A DNA stretch of 64,000 bases from Ulva prolifera (lineage: Eukaryota > Chlorophyta > Ulvophyceae > Ulvales > Ulvaceae). Positions 38,124 to 50,117 of this stretch are shown in pieces. The notes beneath the pieces were generated by a model that worked only from the letters and a program-made list of their open reading frames with translations, did not search any database and had not been told where the DNA came from. The position numbers and the translations under genes were made by a program. The stretch is from NCBI GenBank assembly GCA_023078555.1, contig CM041199.1:7879315-7943314 (forward strand). Reading direction: 5' to 3'. Each line of letters opens with the position of its first letter. Within the stretch, counting starts at the first letter, position 1.

Positions 38124-41100
38124 CTGCACGTCGCCGTCATCGCCGGCGGCCCGTCTGCCGAGGCGTCCGTGCCACTGGAGTCGGCTCGCACGGTGCTGGA
38201 CATGCTGCGGACCCGGCTGCGTCCAGAGCTGCGCAGCTGGGGATAGCACTCTTGCAGGTGTGCTTTCTTCTTGTTGCATCAGCCCACCGGTGCGCTGCCG
38301 ATGGCCGGGAGGAACTAGCTTCTCTGAGGCCCATGCATGCTATTGACTGACTCACGCTGCTGACCACGTCTTACCTCTCCACCCGCGACCAGATGCCTGG
38401 CTGCTCGGTCATTGCGTCTTGTCATGACGCTTTTCGTGCACCACAGTGGCTACCCTCGCCGTTTGATCATCATGCAGCCTTTCGCCTATGTGAACACGTT
38501 GCTGGGGAATTGGCAGAGACAAGCTGAGACTGTCTACTGCAGACTTGGAGAACCGGCAGCTTTCGTCTGGCACGAGCAGTGTCGCCTGCATGCGCTTATG
38601 ACAGCGTCTCACCAAGGCACACGCTCGTTGTCGCTGGGTGTACGTGTGACACGTCAGTGCTGCTGGTGCAGGAGGGCTTTGAGGACGTGTACGACAAGTT
38701 TGACAAGTACGGGCTGTCTGTGGACGCCTACTTCTTGGTCGCTCAGCTGCAGGCGGGATCGGACCGTGCAGCCCTCTACAGCCACACCGCCTCGGACTTT
38801 GCCCACAAGCTGCACCACACCGGGCTGCACCTCGGCGGGCGCCAGGAGACGGCGGCGCAGATCGCCGACACCGCCGACATCGCGTTCCCCGTAATTGACG
38901 GCGCCTTTGGTGAGGACGGCCGGCTGGCAGCGGCGCTGCAGAGAAGAAAAGAATAGAAAAGTTCAAGAAGAGAAGAAGAAGAGGATGCGGGGGTGCAGTA
39001 TGTCGGCAGCGAGCCCGAGTCGATGGCGGCGGCATTCGACACGGCCAGCGCCCGGCAGCGCCTGCCGGAGGTGGGCTTCCCTGCACTGGAGCAGATGACG
39101 CTTGTGGCCTCAGACTTTGTGTATCTCGAAGCGGAAGACCGCAAGCTCACGGTGAGTCTCCGCCATCCGGCACGGGCTGCATTTGAGTGCGGTCTTGAGG
39201 GGCTAGACTCAGGCACATGCAGATCATGTACGGCTTGTTTGTGTCATGCTCCTACATTACACACTCCCAGTGCTGACCTTGCAATGTCCTCAAGGTTCTT
39301 GATCTTGCTGCAGAAGGTCCCTGTGCGCACATTCCTTTGAGTCTGACCGCGTACCTTTACTCGCATCAGTGCCCATGATGGCAGATTGACACACTCTGCC
39401 CGTTCAAGGTTGCTACAAAGAATGAGCAATAGCCGAGGCCTCGCATTGCTCTGCTGTGTTCCTCCCGTGCATATTCAATCACCGAGGGCATTAGACAGTG
39501 CCTGAGTTTTCTGCTCTGCTCATGTTCGGTTGTTGTCGCAGAATGAAGATTCGATTGGTAGAGCAGACCACCATGGACGTCGAGGACAACGTCGTGGTCG
39601 TCAATTCAGCCGAAGCCGGCTCTTCCATCGGTGTCATGTTCTCACAGGGCCTCCCAGATGCACTGGAGGTTGCTAGGCAGCAGCTTCTCGGAGGAGCTGC
39701 CATGGTGTGATCTTCCTCCTGGGGCCTCTGTGCTGGTGCACGTCGAACTACTGCTTCCCTTTTCTCTTGCATGATTGGCTTCAGTGCAATCATCTGCACT
39801 GGCAGATCGTGTGAGGCGTGCATAGTGGCAGGCTGCGTTGGTCAGAATTTCAATGGCCCAGAGTATGCACATATGCTGCAGAGGCATGGTGCCACGACAC
39901 CAGCACGAGCGTACTTGATCACTGCTGTCACATCGTCTGTGCTGAGCTAGCTTAGAGATTGATGCTGAGGACCACAGCAGTGACCTATCAAATATTTTTG
40001 GCTTAATCGGTACGAATGCTTCACTGGCATGCCTCACATACTTTAGGAGTCTCAAGTACAGCTCCACTGAAGGTGTTTGTGTCTGTCAGAGAGGTCACGA
40101 ACAGCCATCCCCTTCAGAGCTGTGCATCTGCCAGCAAGAACATCCTTTGTTCCACAGCCCATGCCATTGTGTGTGCTGCAGGTGGTGGTGGAGCCCAAGA
40201 TGCTTGGAGCGATCGAGTACACCGTCACAGTCGTCCAGAGCCCGGACGGCTGCGTTGTGGCGTTGCCGCCTACCACACTGGAGATCGCCAATCTCAACAG
40301 TGACATCGAGGACCACTTATGGGAAGTAGAGCTGAGGCAGATGGAGCGGGAGATCGGGAGGGAAATCGAGCAGGTTCCCCTGTATGATGAGACTCGACTT
40401 TTGTCTCATACAGCCGAAAGTTCCAGCCCAACGAGGAAGTCTGCACCCACACTCCCCCCAAGCTGGAGTCGAAGATGGTCCAGGTGTGTATGACCACTGC
40501 AGAGTTGCTTTTCGCCTGTGCTGCATGACGCCGATGAGCTGAAGCATGGCTCATCAACTTTCTCACCTTCTTGACATTGCCTCCTGCACTATTCTCTCCG
40601 CACGTAGTGCTGCTGTGGTGTCTTGCACCATCCGAGCCTGTAATGACTCTTGACAGTGCGTGCTCCCTCCGTTCCAGCCCAAGCATCAAAGTGTGGCAAT
40701 CACTCTGGCTGCTCTGATGGCTGTGGTGAGCAGCGTAGCAGCACTGTAGAGGGCCATATCTGCAAAGCAGGTCTGCAGTAGCAGCAGTTTAGGTGTATGA
40801 GTAACCTGACAGACACAGTGCCTGCAGGTGATCCGGCGCTCCGCTGAAAGGGCGTTCCTAGACCTCGGCCTGCGGGACTCTGCCCGCGTTGATGGCTGGC
40901 TGCTCATCCACGCCGAGGCGGAGCACTACAGCATACTCGCCCGCTTGTGGCCCGCTTCACATACTCCCCTCCCATCCCTACAGCCCCAGAGCTTCCTCTT
41001 CCAGGCGACAGAGCCCTAGCCGAGGACGAGCTTCTGGTCGATGGCGCCGATGAAGTCACCGATGTCCGCCCCCGCACCAATCTGGTCAGCTGTGCCTCTG

Positions 41101-42472
41101 TGACTTGGGCAGAGCCACCTTCTCCCCCAACATGGATGTATGCTTGCATGTTTACTTGAATGGCGGCACGACTGATTTCAAAAAGAAGACCAGGAAAGCG
41201 CCTCACCTGGTCCAATGCAGGAGTCCATTGTGCATACCACTAAAGACACCATTGTGTGGCATCTTTTCCCCCTTGGCCGCACAGTGAAGTTTGTGCCATC
41301 AAGCCGGTGTCAAGGTCAGTGTTTCTGGGGACTTTGACAAAGGGATAATGCATCGAGTGCATGCAGGACGACGTCGCACGCATGGGACCCGAGTTCGAGG
41401 TTGACCCGGTAGATGAGTACGTATACGACGGCGACATGGGCTACTTCACGCTTGACCGGCTGGAGCACTCGGTGCAATTCGAGGTGGAGCAGGCGGAGGC
41501 CCGTGAGACGTAGCAGCGCGCGCACGCGCAGCGCAGCTGCACCCGTGTCTTTGATACACCCGCGTCTTTGATCTACCAGCCAACGCTGTCGCCGCAGCAC
41601 GGGGCGACACTGACGCCGTGTTTGAGCCCGTCACGACGTCCCTCGACTCGCTCACGAAACACCCTTGGGAGCTCGTCAGGTTTGATGGCGGCATCGCCAT
41701 CATCGCGGAGGTCACCCCTGCGAGCGACCTTGAGCGGGGCAGCTTCCTGTGCCCGCAGGCGGCTGCTGTCGGGTGGAGCCACGCGGCAATCTTGCGGCAC
41801 CTCGTCGCTGCCAGCACCAGAAGACCTCGTGGTGCACGACCCTGAGATGATCGCAGATGGGGAGGAGATGCCGGGGGACATGCTGGCCGTGCGGACCAAC
41901 ACGGTCGAAGAGGAGTGGCTGCTTGATGGGGGACCTGATGGGGCGGTCGGGGGCGATGAGTCTGGCAGTGCAGGAGCTGCCGACGATGGTGGACCGCTCT
42001 GCTTTGATGCGTTAGCCAGCTACCTATCCGGCGTTGATGAATGGGCGGATGAGAACAGGGAGGACATCCTGCGCGAGGGCGATGACAGCATGGGCGGTTC
42101 AGGAGGGGTTTGAGCTTGCCGCTGCGAGCGCACCTGCAGAAGGTGGCGTCGGTGGCTTTAGCGACATTGGGGAGCAGCTGGGGGGTGGGGCCAGGGGTTC
42201 TGGTGATGGCTCCGACTGTGCCCGGCCCTGATAGCGTCGACAGCGGTGCACGCGGCAGTCCAGCGCAGACACCGCAGGGCGTGACCATGGGCGACATTGG
42301 TGAGTTTGGGCGGCCGGGGGGCTCAGGATCGGCCTCGGCGGGGGAGGCGGAGGTGGACCTTGAGGAGCGAGGGCTCGCCCTGGACATCCGGGTCGGTCGG
42401 GATCGGCAGAAGGTGTACGTCTGTGTGGCGGGGACTCGGCCGAAAGGAACATCTCAATGCAGAGAGGAATGA
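38124..42472 (+). CDS. D-Ala-D-Ala ligase-like protein, N-terminal half, frame-disrupted
   Basis: Related to the plant D-alanine--D-alanine ligase family (ATP-grasp; two tandem ligase units in plants). Exons found: 38124-~38192, 38672-38909, 38982-39151, 39567-39704, 40182-40381, 40414-40483, 40828-40946, 40984-41084, 41367-41502, 41598-~41830. Family signatures in order: VAVIAGGPSAEAS and SARTVLD; YSHTASDFAHKL; IAFPVIDGAFGED; YVGSEPE; EAGSSIGVMFSQG; VVVEPKMLGAIEYTVTVV; RKFQPNEEVCTHTPP; FLDLGLRDSARVDGWLL; FDGGIAIIAEVTP and FLCPQAAAVGWSHAAILRHL. Later sequence (to ~42472) is acidic/Gly-rich and changes frame several times. The catalytic EVN is replaced by AEVTPAS. The second ligase unit is not visible. 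Four places need very short introns or indels to keep frame, so the gene may be intact with mini-introns, a decaying copy, or affected by sequence errors. The N-terminus is unresolved. Confidence 0.7.
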
Positions 42473-43169
42473 CAGTGCGCGTCCACCCACCTCCTCCGCC
42501 ACGCTCCGCTCTGCTGAAGTTTGCAGTGTCTGACATGTTTGAGGTTTGCCTGCGAAGGCTGTCGTAGCGTTCTGAATGTTTGTGTGCTGACTGACGCAAT
42601 GCTGTGCACCCCCGTGATGGTATGCTTCTATGGTCTGCGGCGCACCCTGGCGCATGCAGTTGTGCTAATCAGCTGGCACGTCATTTTGCTTCATGTGCTG
42701 CTGGAGGCCCGCTTGTGAGTGCATACCAATACTACCCGAATGCTGATGCGTGTTTGCTCCCAGCTGAAGTCTGACGGCAAAAATCGCTGTGTTTTCAGAA
42801 TGTTGTGTTTCCTGTCCTTGAGGCTGACGAGCAGTTGGCCATGGCTGTGGCTACCACAACGTCGGAGTCCCACTGTCTGTGTGGCTGTTGGGGCATGCAT
42901 GCACCCCTGTCAGATGAAACAGTATGGTGCGAGTGCATGCAGGCTGCCCAGAAAGTGCTGAGAGGGTAGCGAATAGGCTAGGGCTATCTGGCGTTGCACT
43001 CATGGATGCTTTTGTGGCTGTGGAGGCCGGTACTCTTTGTGATTGAAGTCAACAGTTGCCAGGGCTGACACCGAACAATGTACTCTTCCAACAGGCGCTA
43101 GCTGAGGATACCCAGCCGAGTTCCTCAGGATGCAGATTCTTCTTGCACTGAGTGATGATGGGTCTCCAG

Positions 43170-43329
43170 GTCAAATTCGGGGGCAGCGCAAGGGCTGGAC
43201 GGGTACGTTACATTGTCCGATTCAGGTAGCAGCAGTGACATCGAGGACTGGGCAGAGGGGCCTGAGGATGATACGATTGCAGAGGAGCTTCTAGCAGAAG
43301 AATCTCTCGATTGGATCAAGGGTGTATGA
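43170..43329 (+). CDS. Possible acidic C-terminal exon
   Basis: After a TCTCCAG acceptor, a frame of 53 residues ends in TGA. Its tail is strongly acidic (SSSDIEDWAEGPEDDTIAEE then LLAEESLDWIKG). It might be the last exon of the ligase-like gene or of an unrecognised gene. No joining donor was found, so this is weak. Confidence 0.3.
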
Positions 43330-46300
43330 TAGTGAACCATGCCGCATGCACACCGCCGAAGTTTTTGCGATGCAATGCGTCGACGATGATTTCCATCTGT
43401 GTGTCATGGTGATGCAATCACTTTGTTATCCAATTTATTTTTTGTGTTGACATCAGAGACTCCACCTCGGCCAGCAGAACAGCTAAATAATCTGTATGGG
43501 AATGCATTACGGTACGATATTGCTTCTTCGCACGAACAGCTTGCAGCATCGTCATTTGTTTGGTACTTATTGCCCTGTGTCAGCATACACCTCTGCTTGT
43601 CAAGATGTACAACACCACACGTTTCGCACAGTGGGAACCACCTGTCTCGTCCCGTGACCCAGATATTGCTACAGAAGATTCAGGCCCGCATGCGAGCCCC
43701 ATTTGGCAGACCCCCTGGGCTCCAAGCCACAATCGTCGAACAGCACGCAGCAACTTCTGATAAACTGTGCCAAGCAAGCCGCTGCTCATTAAATTTTTTT
43801 GTTGGGCTGTCCATCGAACCTCACTGCTTTCCAGTGACGGAAATGTGCCGACATGTGCCCGGCTGCTGCACCGACTTCGTTCTTCGGGCATTCTCTATAG
43901 ACCGGCAACCGTTTTGCTGGTACAAAGGTACTATTCAGGCACCTGTCACTGCCCACATCTATGAATGATCTATGTGACGTGACGCATATGCTCAGCGCCG
44001 TAGTGAGACGCCGTTCGAGTGGATGAGTCCCCTGTTAGACACTGGACACTGCGACCGGTCGAAGACCGACGCAAAAACAAGCAAGGCTCGCTGTTGGGAG
44101 CAAATCTGCTCTCTATGATGTACATGTATTGCATTCCGTGTACACAAGTACCATTGTCTATCGCGACGAACCCGACAGCAATGACAATGCCGCACTGGTC
44201 CAACCTGTGCTGTCAGATCACGCTGGCACGTGGGGCGTTGGACCGGGCTTGCCCGCTTGGAAATGCAGCATGCGCGTGATTAAGACAGCGGAGTCTGCTG
44301 ACAGGGAGAGCGGAGCGAGTGCGCTCGAGTGGGCAGTAGCACACTGTCCCCGAGCGCATACTGGCCATGACGCCAATGTGTGATCGAATCCGCAGCCGCA
44401 TCACGCTAGCTATTCACAACTATGCAACTTTTTCAAGCTCAATACCAAATGTTTGTAGCCACGGGGCGTCATATTCGCTGTGTATCATGCCTCGACAGTA
44501 CCGTTTAACAGTCCCAAAGTAGCGCGATCCCAACGAGGTTACTGGTAGCCCGGCACGAATGCAACAGCAAGTATTGCATCTGATATTTACTATGCTAGTG
44601 ACGAGGCTGCGGCCATGGGATGAGTTACAGTCCGATGAGATGTCCAGTGCGGAAATGGCAGTGACTGCATTGACGGTGAGCAAGATGTAGAGCGCGCCGA
44701 GTGGACATGCTTGCGCACCTTCGGCATTTAAGAAGCTAAAATCATATCCGCTGCCATACGAACGTGACCAACTGTTGTGTTTCAGTTGTATGTGACTGTT
44801 GTATCATACAATGACCTGCGCAAGCGATGCGAGCGGGAATAGTTTCTGGGCACTGTGCAGGAGAACATCAGTACAACATGATAATCCTCTGTTGAACAGA
44901 GTCCTCATTGGTGCATTATCGCCTCAATTTTCACAAGTTTACGTAGATTCCCTTCGGGAGGACATGTAGAGCAACCCGACAATTTCAATACAACGATGCA
45001 CGCTTGCTAGTGCCCAAGCCTGTTTAGGCATTATTGAATAGCGGCTGTGGCACTCTAGTGCTATGAACGGTGTATTGCTGGCCATTGCTCGTCACGACAT
45101 GCACGAAACCACAAGAACCGCAAAGCTTGTACTTGGCTAGGCAAATCCACGACAAAGCTGACACGTTTCACCTCAACGTGACCACTCCTCCACATGCACA
45201 TGCTCTTCTCCTTTGAAAATCTGCACATGCTCTTCTCCTTTGAAAATGTTCCATGCCGCCACTTGCCACACACCAATGGAGATTCGGTGGGGTTATGCAC
45301 CACATCTCATGTGAGAACAATGGTGCATACGGTCCGACTGGCTTGCATACTCGTGTCAACGGACAACGCATCTTGGTATATGCTGTGGCCGCCGCTGGAG
45401 CATGCATCACAACCATCGTTATGAAGGGAGAACAATGTAGCTACAACACATTGCATCGATCGACTTGCGATTATAGAACAATCATGCTACGGTCAGACTT
45501 ACGGTCAGGCTACAGCTGCAAACTAGTGGCGGCGTCGTTGTAACTGCCTTAGTTTGCAATGGCCCGCCCCGCACACCCGCGCCGTGGTCTCGTTGCGTGC
45601 AAGCCTTGCAGCGGATGCCGCTTGCGCAAATTTCTCGTATGTGTGGCCGTTGATTGTGCGAAGGTCGGCTCAGGAGCGTGCGCGGCGGTCAGGCTGGATA
45701 AGCAGCAGCCGTGCCCAGAATAATGACGTGTTGGATGCCGGTTGCACGCGAATGAGATGTCGTCTCTCGGTGTTCTTCATGATGTAACAGCTTTTGTGGT
45801 CGTGGTAGAATTTTTTTGCGTACATGGCTCTTTGCCACTGTGGTGGTCATTGTGATACTTGACAAAGCCAATCTGCAAAAGAGCGCGAGTTGATAGGATG
45901 CGGTTTTGCTATGTGTATGTGCAGCTATGCAAATGTGAGTGAACGAAGGCGTATCGGCTTGCAGCGCATATCCCGTGCACGCAGGTGCATCGCTCCTCAC
46001 CAACCAATACAGAAGAATGTGGCATGCCATAAGAGCAATCTTCCCGTGAAAAATCGGAAGTCAAAGCGACAGCGTCGGTAGCTAGGTCTGAACCTTGCAC
46101 TTTGCACCATGCATGGTGTCACGCACGCATGCTGTACACCACATGGGGGAGCAAACCCCGCTGCGAGTGAGCAGCATGTGTACAAGGGCGCAATGTAAGT
46201 GAACAAGCCTCTTGCACCGATTCTGAACTGAGTGAAGCTGTTGAAGCTTTTGACACACATATACCAGTGGACTCCTGTGTCCACATGACAGGTGGCTGCA

Positions 46301-46600
46301 GCTAATTGCGCCTTGGGAGGATGCATGCACTGTCGACAGTGGGTTGGTGTGCATTCACCCAACACCCAGGCTGTCACCCCAATCTGGCACTAGCATCAAA
46401 GGCCTGAGGCAACCAGCGATACATGATGCATTCCCGAGGTGCATTTGATGCTCCTAGAATGTGTTTGCAAGGTGGTTGGTGGTGCTGCCACTCTGGAATG
46501 TTTTGGAGAGTTGTGCTGCTTGTGAAAGCACAAGGCCTCCATTGGCTCGGCCAGTGCATGCAGCATCTGCCTCGCCAGACCGGTGCAGACCCCTACTGGT
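43330..46600. other. Spacer without recognised gene
   Basis: Composition is near 50% GC. A 189-codon plus frame at 43399-43968 has no motif and no splice support. It contains the tandem duplication at 45195. Confidence 0.45.
45195..45247. repeat. Two-copy 26-bp repeat, 27-bp period
   Basis: TGCACATGCTCTTCTCCTTT followed by GAAAAT at 45195-45220 is repeated identically at 45222-45247. It looks like a recent slippage duplication in non-coding DNA. Confidence 0.85.
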
Positions 46601-47117
46601 CGGTGGCAGATATGTGGACTTACTGCCTGGGGGGAGCAGGCGCATGTCCCGTTCATCACAACGACCAAGGTTTTTATTTGCGGTGAGAGCAATTGCGCAG
46701 ATGGCAATGTAGCTGTTTGCCAGTTCATAGATCAGCGCATACGTACTGTTCGGTACGTCAATTGTGGATGTCCAGATGAACAACAAATAATGTGCCACCA
46801 GCGAGGCATGCTGTTCTCGCCTGTCGTTGCACTCCTGGTCGGACTTGTCATTCATATTCAGTTTTGCGAGGGAGTTCTTCACTCTACACTCCCATATGTT
46901 GTACTCCCACTTGATGCAAAGATTTGTCTGCGATTGTCCCTACAGCGGAAATGTCCCTGGTGGAGCCTTTGCATGCGTGGAGGTCAGTTCAAACAGGCAT
47001 ACTGGGTTGGCTGCAGAACTGCGGCAGTCGTCCTTGACTTGCAGCCGGAAGGAGATAGACGTCGGTGGCGCACGGAGACTGTATCTTTTGAGTTCAGGTT
47101 CTTTTTTTTCCAGGTAC

Positions 47118-48340
47118 CTTCTGTCGAGATATTGAATCTACTTGCCAACTCGTGGATTGATACTTCACCATCTAGCCCCAAGGCTGCATGATGACTCGCA
47201 TGCCGGCGTAAGTGTGTATGGATTGCATTGCATGACAACTCCCTTGCGGCGGCAACGGCGGTAAAGGCGCCAACCTTTGCATCTGCAAGCACTTGGCACA
47301 TCTGATTGCCCTTGAACAACATTTGTAAACCGAAGTGCAAGGCGCTGAACACGCGGCCCGCAAAGGCTGTGGTGGTGCAGCCTGCAAGCGCTGCCAGAAT
47401 TCGCTGCAATGTTATATGGCGAGGTCGATTCGGTTATGTGGTGTCGCGGTAACCCAAAGCTACAGCGCATGATCAATGACAAAGGACATGGTTGATGGGA
47501 AACACATACGCTGTGGCTGAAGGCGAATGAAGGTTGCACGGGTCTCAATGGACGCACCATCACTGACATTTTCAGAGCTTCTGTGATTGCCGGACGTGGA
47601 CCCGGAGGAAGAGTTGCTTCCAAGCTGTGTTAAAGTAGTTGGATTTCGTGCAACGCATGTTTGCGATATGGTTCCCGGTCGGCTACCAGCGGCAATCAAT
47701 TGGGCTTCCCGCTCAGCAACCGGCAATTTACACAGATGTTCAAAGGACCTACTGGACGCCGCTGCCAAGTCAACTGTCATCAGCTTTTGGCTGCGAGTTT
47801 GCACCTTCTGCGTGACCATTTCTGGGCGGGATGCGTCCATGTTTTCCCCTACATCACATGCCAGCTTACAAGCGTGCACCACCCATGACATTGTCACCAA
47901 GGCCTGGCTGTAACTGGCGTTCTGGCAAGGGTCAAAGCACAAACATTGCAGCAAGCCTTACCATATGCGGACCACAGACGCATGGGCACCAACGGCGGGT
48001 GGCCAATCCCAACAGGCATTGGTACAAAGTTTGCCATGCAACCCGCCAGCCGCATGCAAATGCTTGACGTCCGCATGTGAAGGAAATTCGACAGCTGGCA
48101 TGATTTGATTCGAGTGCTTGAGGCAGGGCAGATTTTACAGCGATCACATGCAGCCGCGGACGGTGATGAGTCACCCTCACCTGCCTTTGTATTGGGGTGT
48201 GTAATTTGTAAGAGGGCAGGCGCAAGGTTTCCAACTGCCGGGCGCGGTTCGGGGCTTGCCTCGCAGCCCCGGCCATGTGAGTCTTCTGCATCCTGTGACG
48301 AGCAGCTGCTGCAGCCAAGTGCGGGCGTCTTCGGGTGAAA
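47118..48340 (-). CDS. Candidate unknown multi-exon gene
   Basis: The best-supported exon is 47118-47403 (complement): acceptor ATTGCAG, donor GTACCT, 286 nt open. It encodes an Ala-rich, helical stretch beginning RILAALAGCTTTAFAG and later LGLDGEVSIHELASRFN. Upstream on the same strand, 47510-~47920 (Ser/Thr-rich, SFEHLCKLPVAEREAQLIAA, donor GTATGT) and 48181-~48340 (donor GTGAGG) look like further exons. The phase between the first two named exons does not match directly, so an exon is missing or a boundary is wrong. I do not recognise the protein. The 3' part below 47118 is unresolved. Confidence 0.35.
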
Positions 48341-48399
48341 TGCAAACTTGTACACGTTTGTCTAATGAGTAATACGTAAGATTAATTTAAGCCTCAATA

Positions 48400-50117
48400 A
48401 CACCAAAATGTTTTGAACATTCCCATTCAATACTCAATATTTGCAGCCGTGAATCCATCCTACGGTGTTCTGGTGGGTTGTGGGTCAAAAAGCCGTTGTC
48501 AGGTGTGGACTTCAGGTCCGACATGTAGCACAATTCAATTGTTGTTCTGCACTGGAAAGAACTTTCTTGGTGTGCATGCTTGACAGCAGTGAAGATCACA
48601 ACACTTTTGATAACATAGCCAACACTTGAAATCTGTAGAAGGAGCTCCGTGCACTCGGGCCATGCACGCGTTGTAGAGGTCTCTGAGTCGCCGGGGCGGA
48701 ACGGACCTACGGTGCTGCGCGAGGACAGCTGAATAAAATGGGCTAAACGCCGCAGCACGAAGGCTGTGCAGGCAGACAGAAATAGAACAGACAGATGCGA
48801 AAAGAGGCAAGAAGTTAATACAATGTGATGCACGAATGGGTGGTGCCCCAACCAGATCACTGTAAAACGTGCCTGGTCCCAGCAAGCGCTCGGTATAAAT
48901 ACCGATGGTGTGTGCGCCCAGGTCGATCCCCCTGTCAGAGCTGGCCTCGCCGGATCGCGCAGAGCGCAGACCCAAGATCCCGAGTAACTGCGGGAGAAAG
49001 TGAACATGTGGCCTTCGGAGCCTGAAGACTGATCGCACACTGATTTCGTGTTCGATGTGGGTGCCGTGCCTGCTAACAGCGGGCATGCATGCGAAGCCCC
49101 AAGGCTGCCGCGTAACATGCGTGAGTTCGCAAATAAACATGGGAGGTCTGCATGCGACCCGGTCTGTAAGATACCAGTCTAGCTTGGGTAGGACATGACC
49201 GCTAATGCGCTGTTCCGAGTAACCCGATATAATATAGTGCCAACTAAGCATGGCTGCGTAAGCTGGCCGAGTTGGTGCACTCGTAGCCACGTCCAGTAAG
49301 GTGTCTGGCATACACGTATCATTGTGATTCGAGTGTACAGGACGCTGTACAGAAATTGCGTGCACATATGTGCATAATAATAATTAACGTGGTATATAAT
49401 GTATAAGTGGCGTTGTACAGACGCCAGTCCAAGTTACGAGGACACATGTTGTGGTCTGCGCTGCAGCCTTAGGTGTCTATAGGTGTGCCGCGCCAGCATG
49501 CGCCTAGTGAGATGTATCTCACAACACGCGTCCACAGGGAACGGAAACCAACCCTGCACGCTGCACGGTGTCCCCCGGTAGATCGAACACTAGCTTTGTT
49601 AGCACATTTACAACGTGTAGATGATTGGAAACGCAACAGGGTATTTCGAACTACCACCATTGACTTCCTTTTCGTAGTTTGACACTCACCTGCATCGTGA
49701 GTCTGTCTGCCATGTGCAGTGAGGGGTGACCGGATTTGCTTGCGTTTCATGGTGCTCCAAGTTCCTTTGTGATTGCAGAATCCGGGCTGCTAGTCCCGAT
49801 ATGTATGCCAACCGATCATCACAATCAGCAATCATGGATGCGTCCGGTTTACTCTGTGGTACAAGGACGAAACCAGCGGGGCAGGTAGCACCGCAAGCCG
49901 CGGACACGGGCACCTCAGACCCATTCTGTGTGGGTTTACGCTGTGACCCACGCTGGGACACAACTTGACGTGCACTCCCATGCAACCATTGGGAAATCTC
50001 CTCTACAATTGTTATATCGGCCTGCATGAAAAGTTGACTAATTAAAACGTAGCTGTGCAATGGCCTCTCAGATCGGGCGATGATCCATGATGCTCCATGC
50101 ATGTCCATGGACTTGAG
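48400..50117. other. Spacer without recognised gene
   Basis: Two overlapping minus frames (276 and 243 codons, 48387-49365) are open but show no motif, no codon preference and no splice context, and I do not call them genes. Nothing else was seen. Confidence 0.4.

Noticed and set aside
38954..38956. Reassigned stop codon (TAG read as Gln, as in some ulvophyte algae)
   Set aside because: Hydrolase, starch synthase and other genes in the window end normally at TAG, and RACK1 and S17 end at TAA, so the standard code is in use.
48387..49365. Two long overlapping minus-strand open frames (243 and 276 codons)
   Set aside because: Both frames are open across the same DNA, neither has a motif, the peptides are rich in His/Cys/Arg as expected of chance frames, and there is no splice context.
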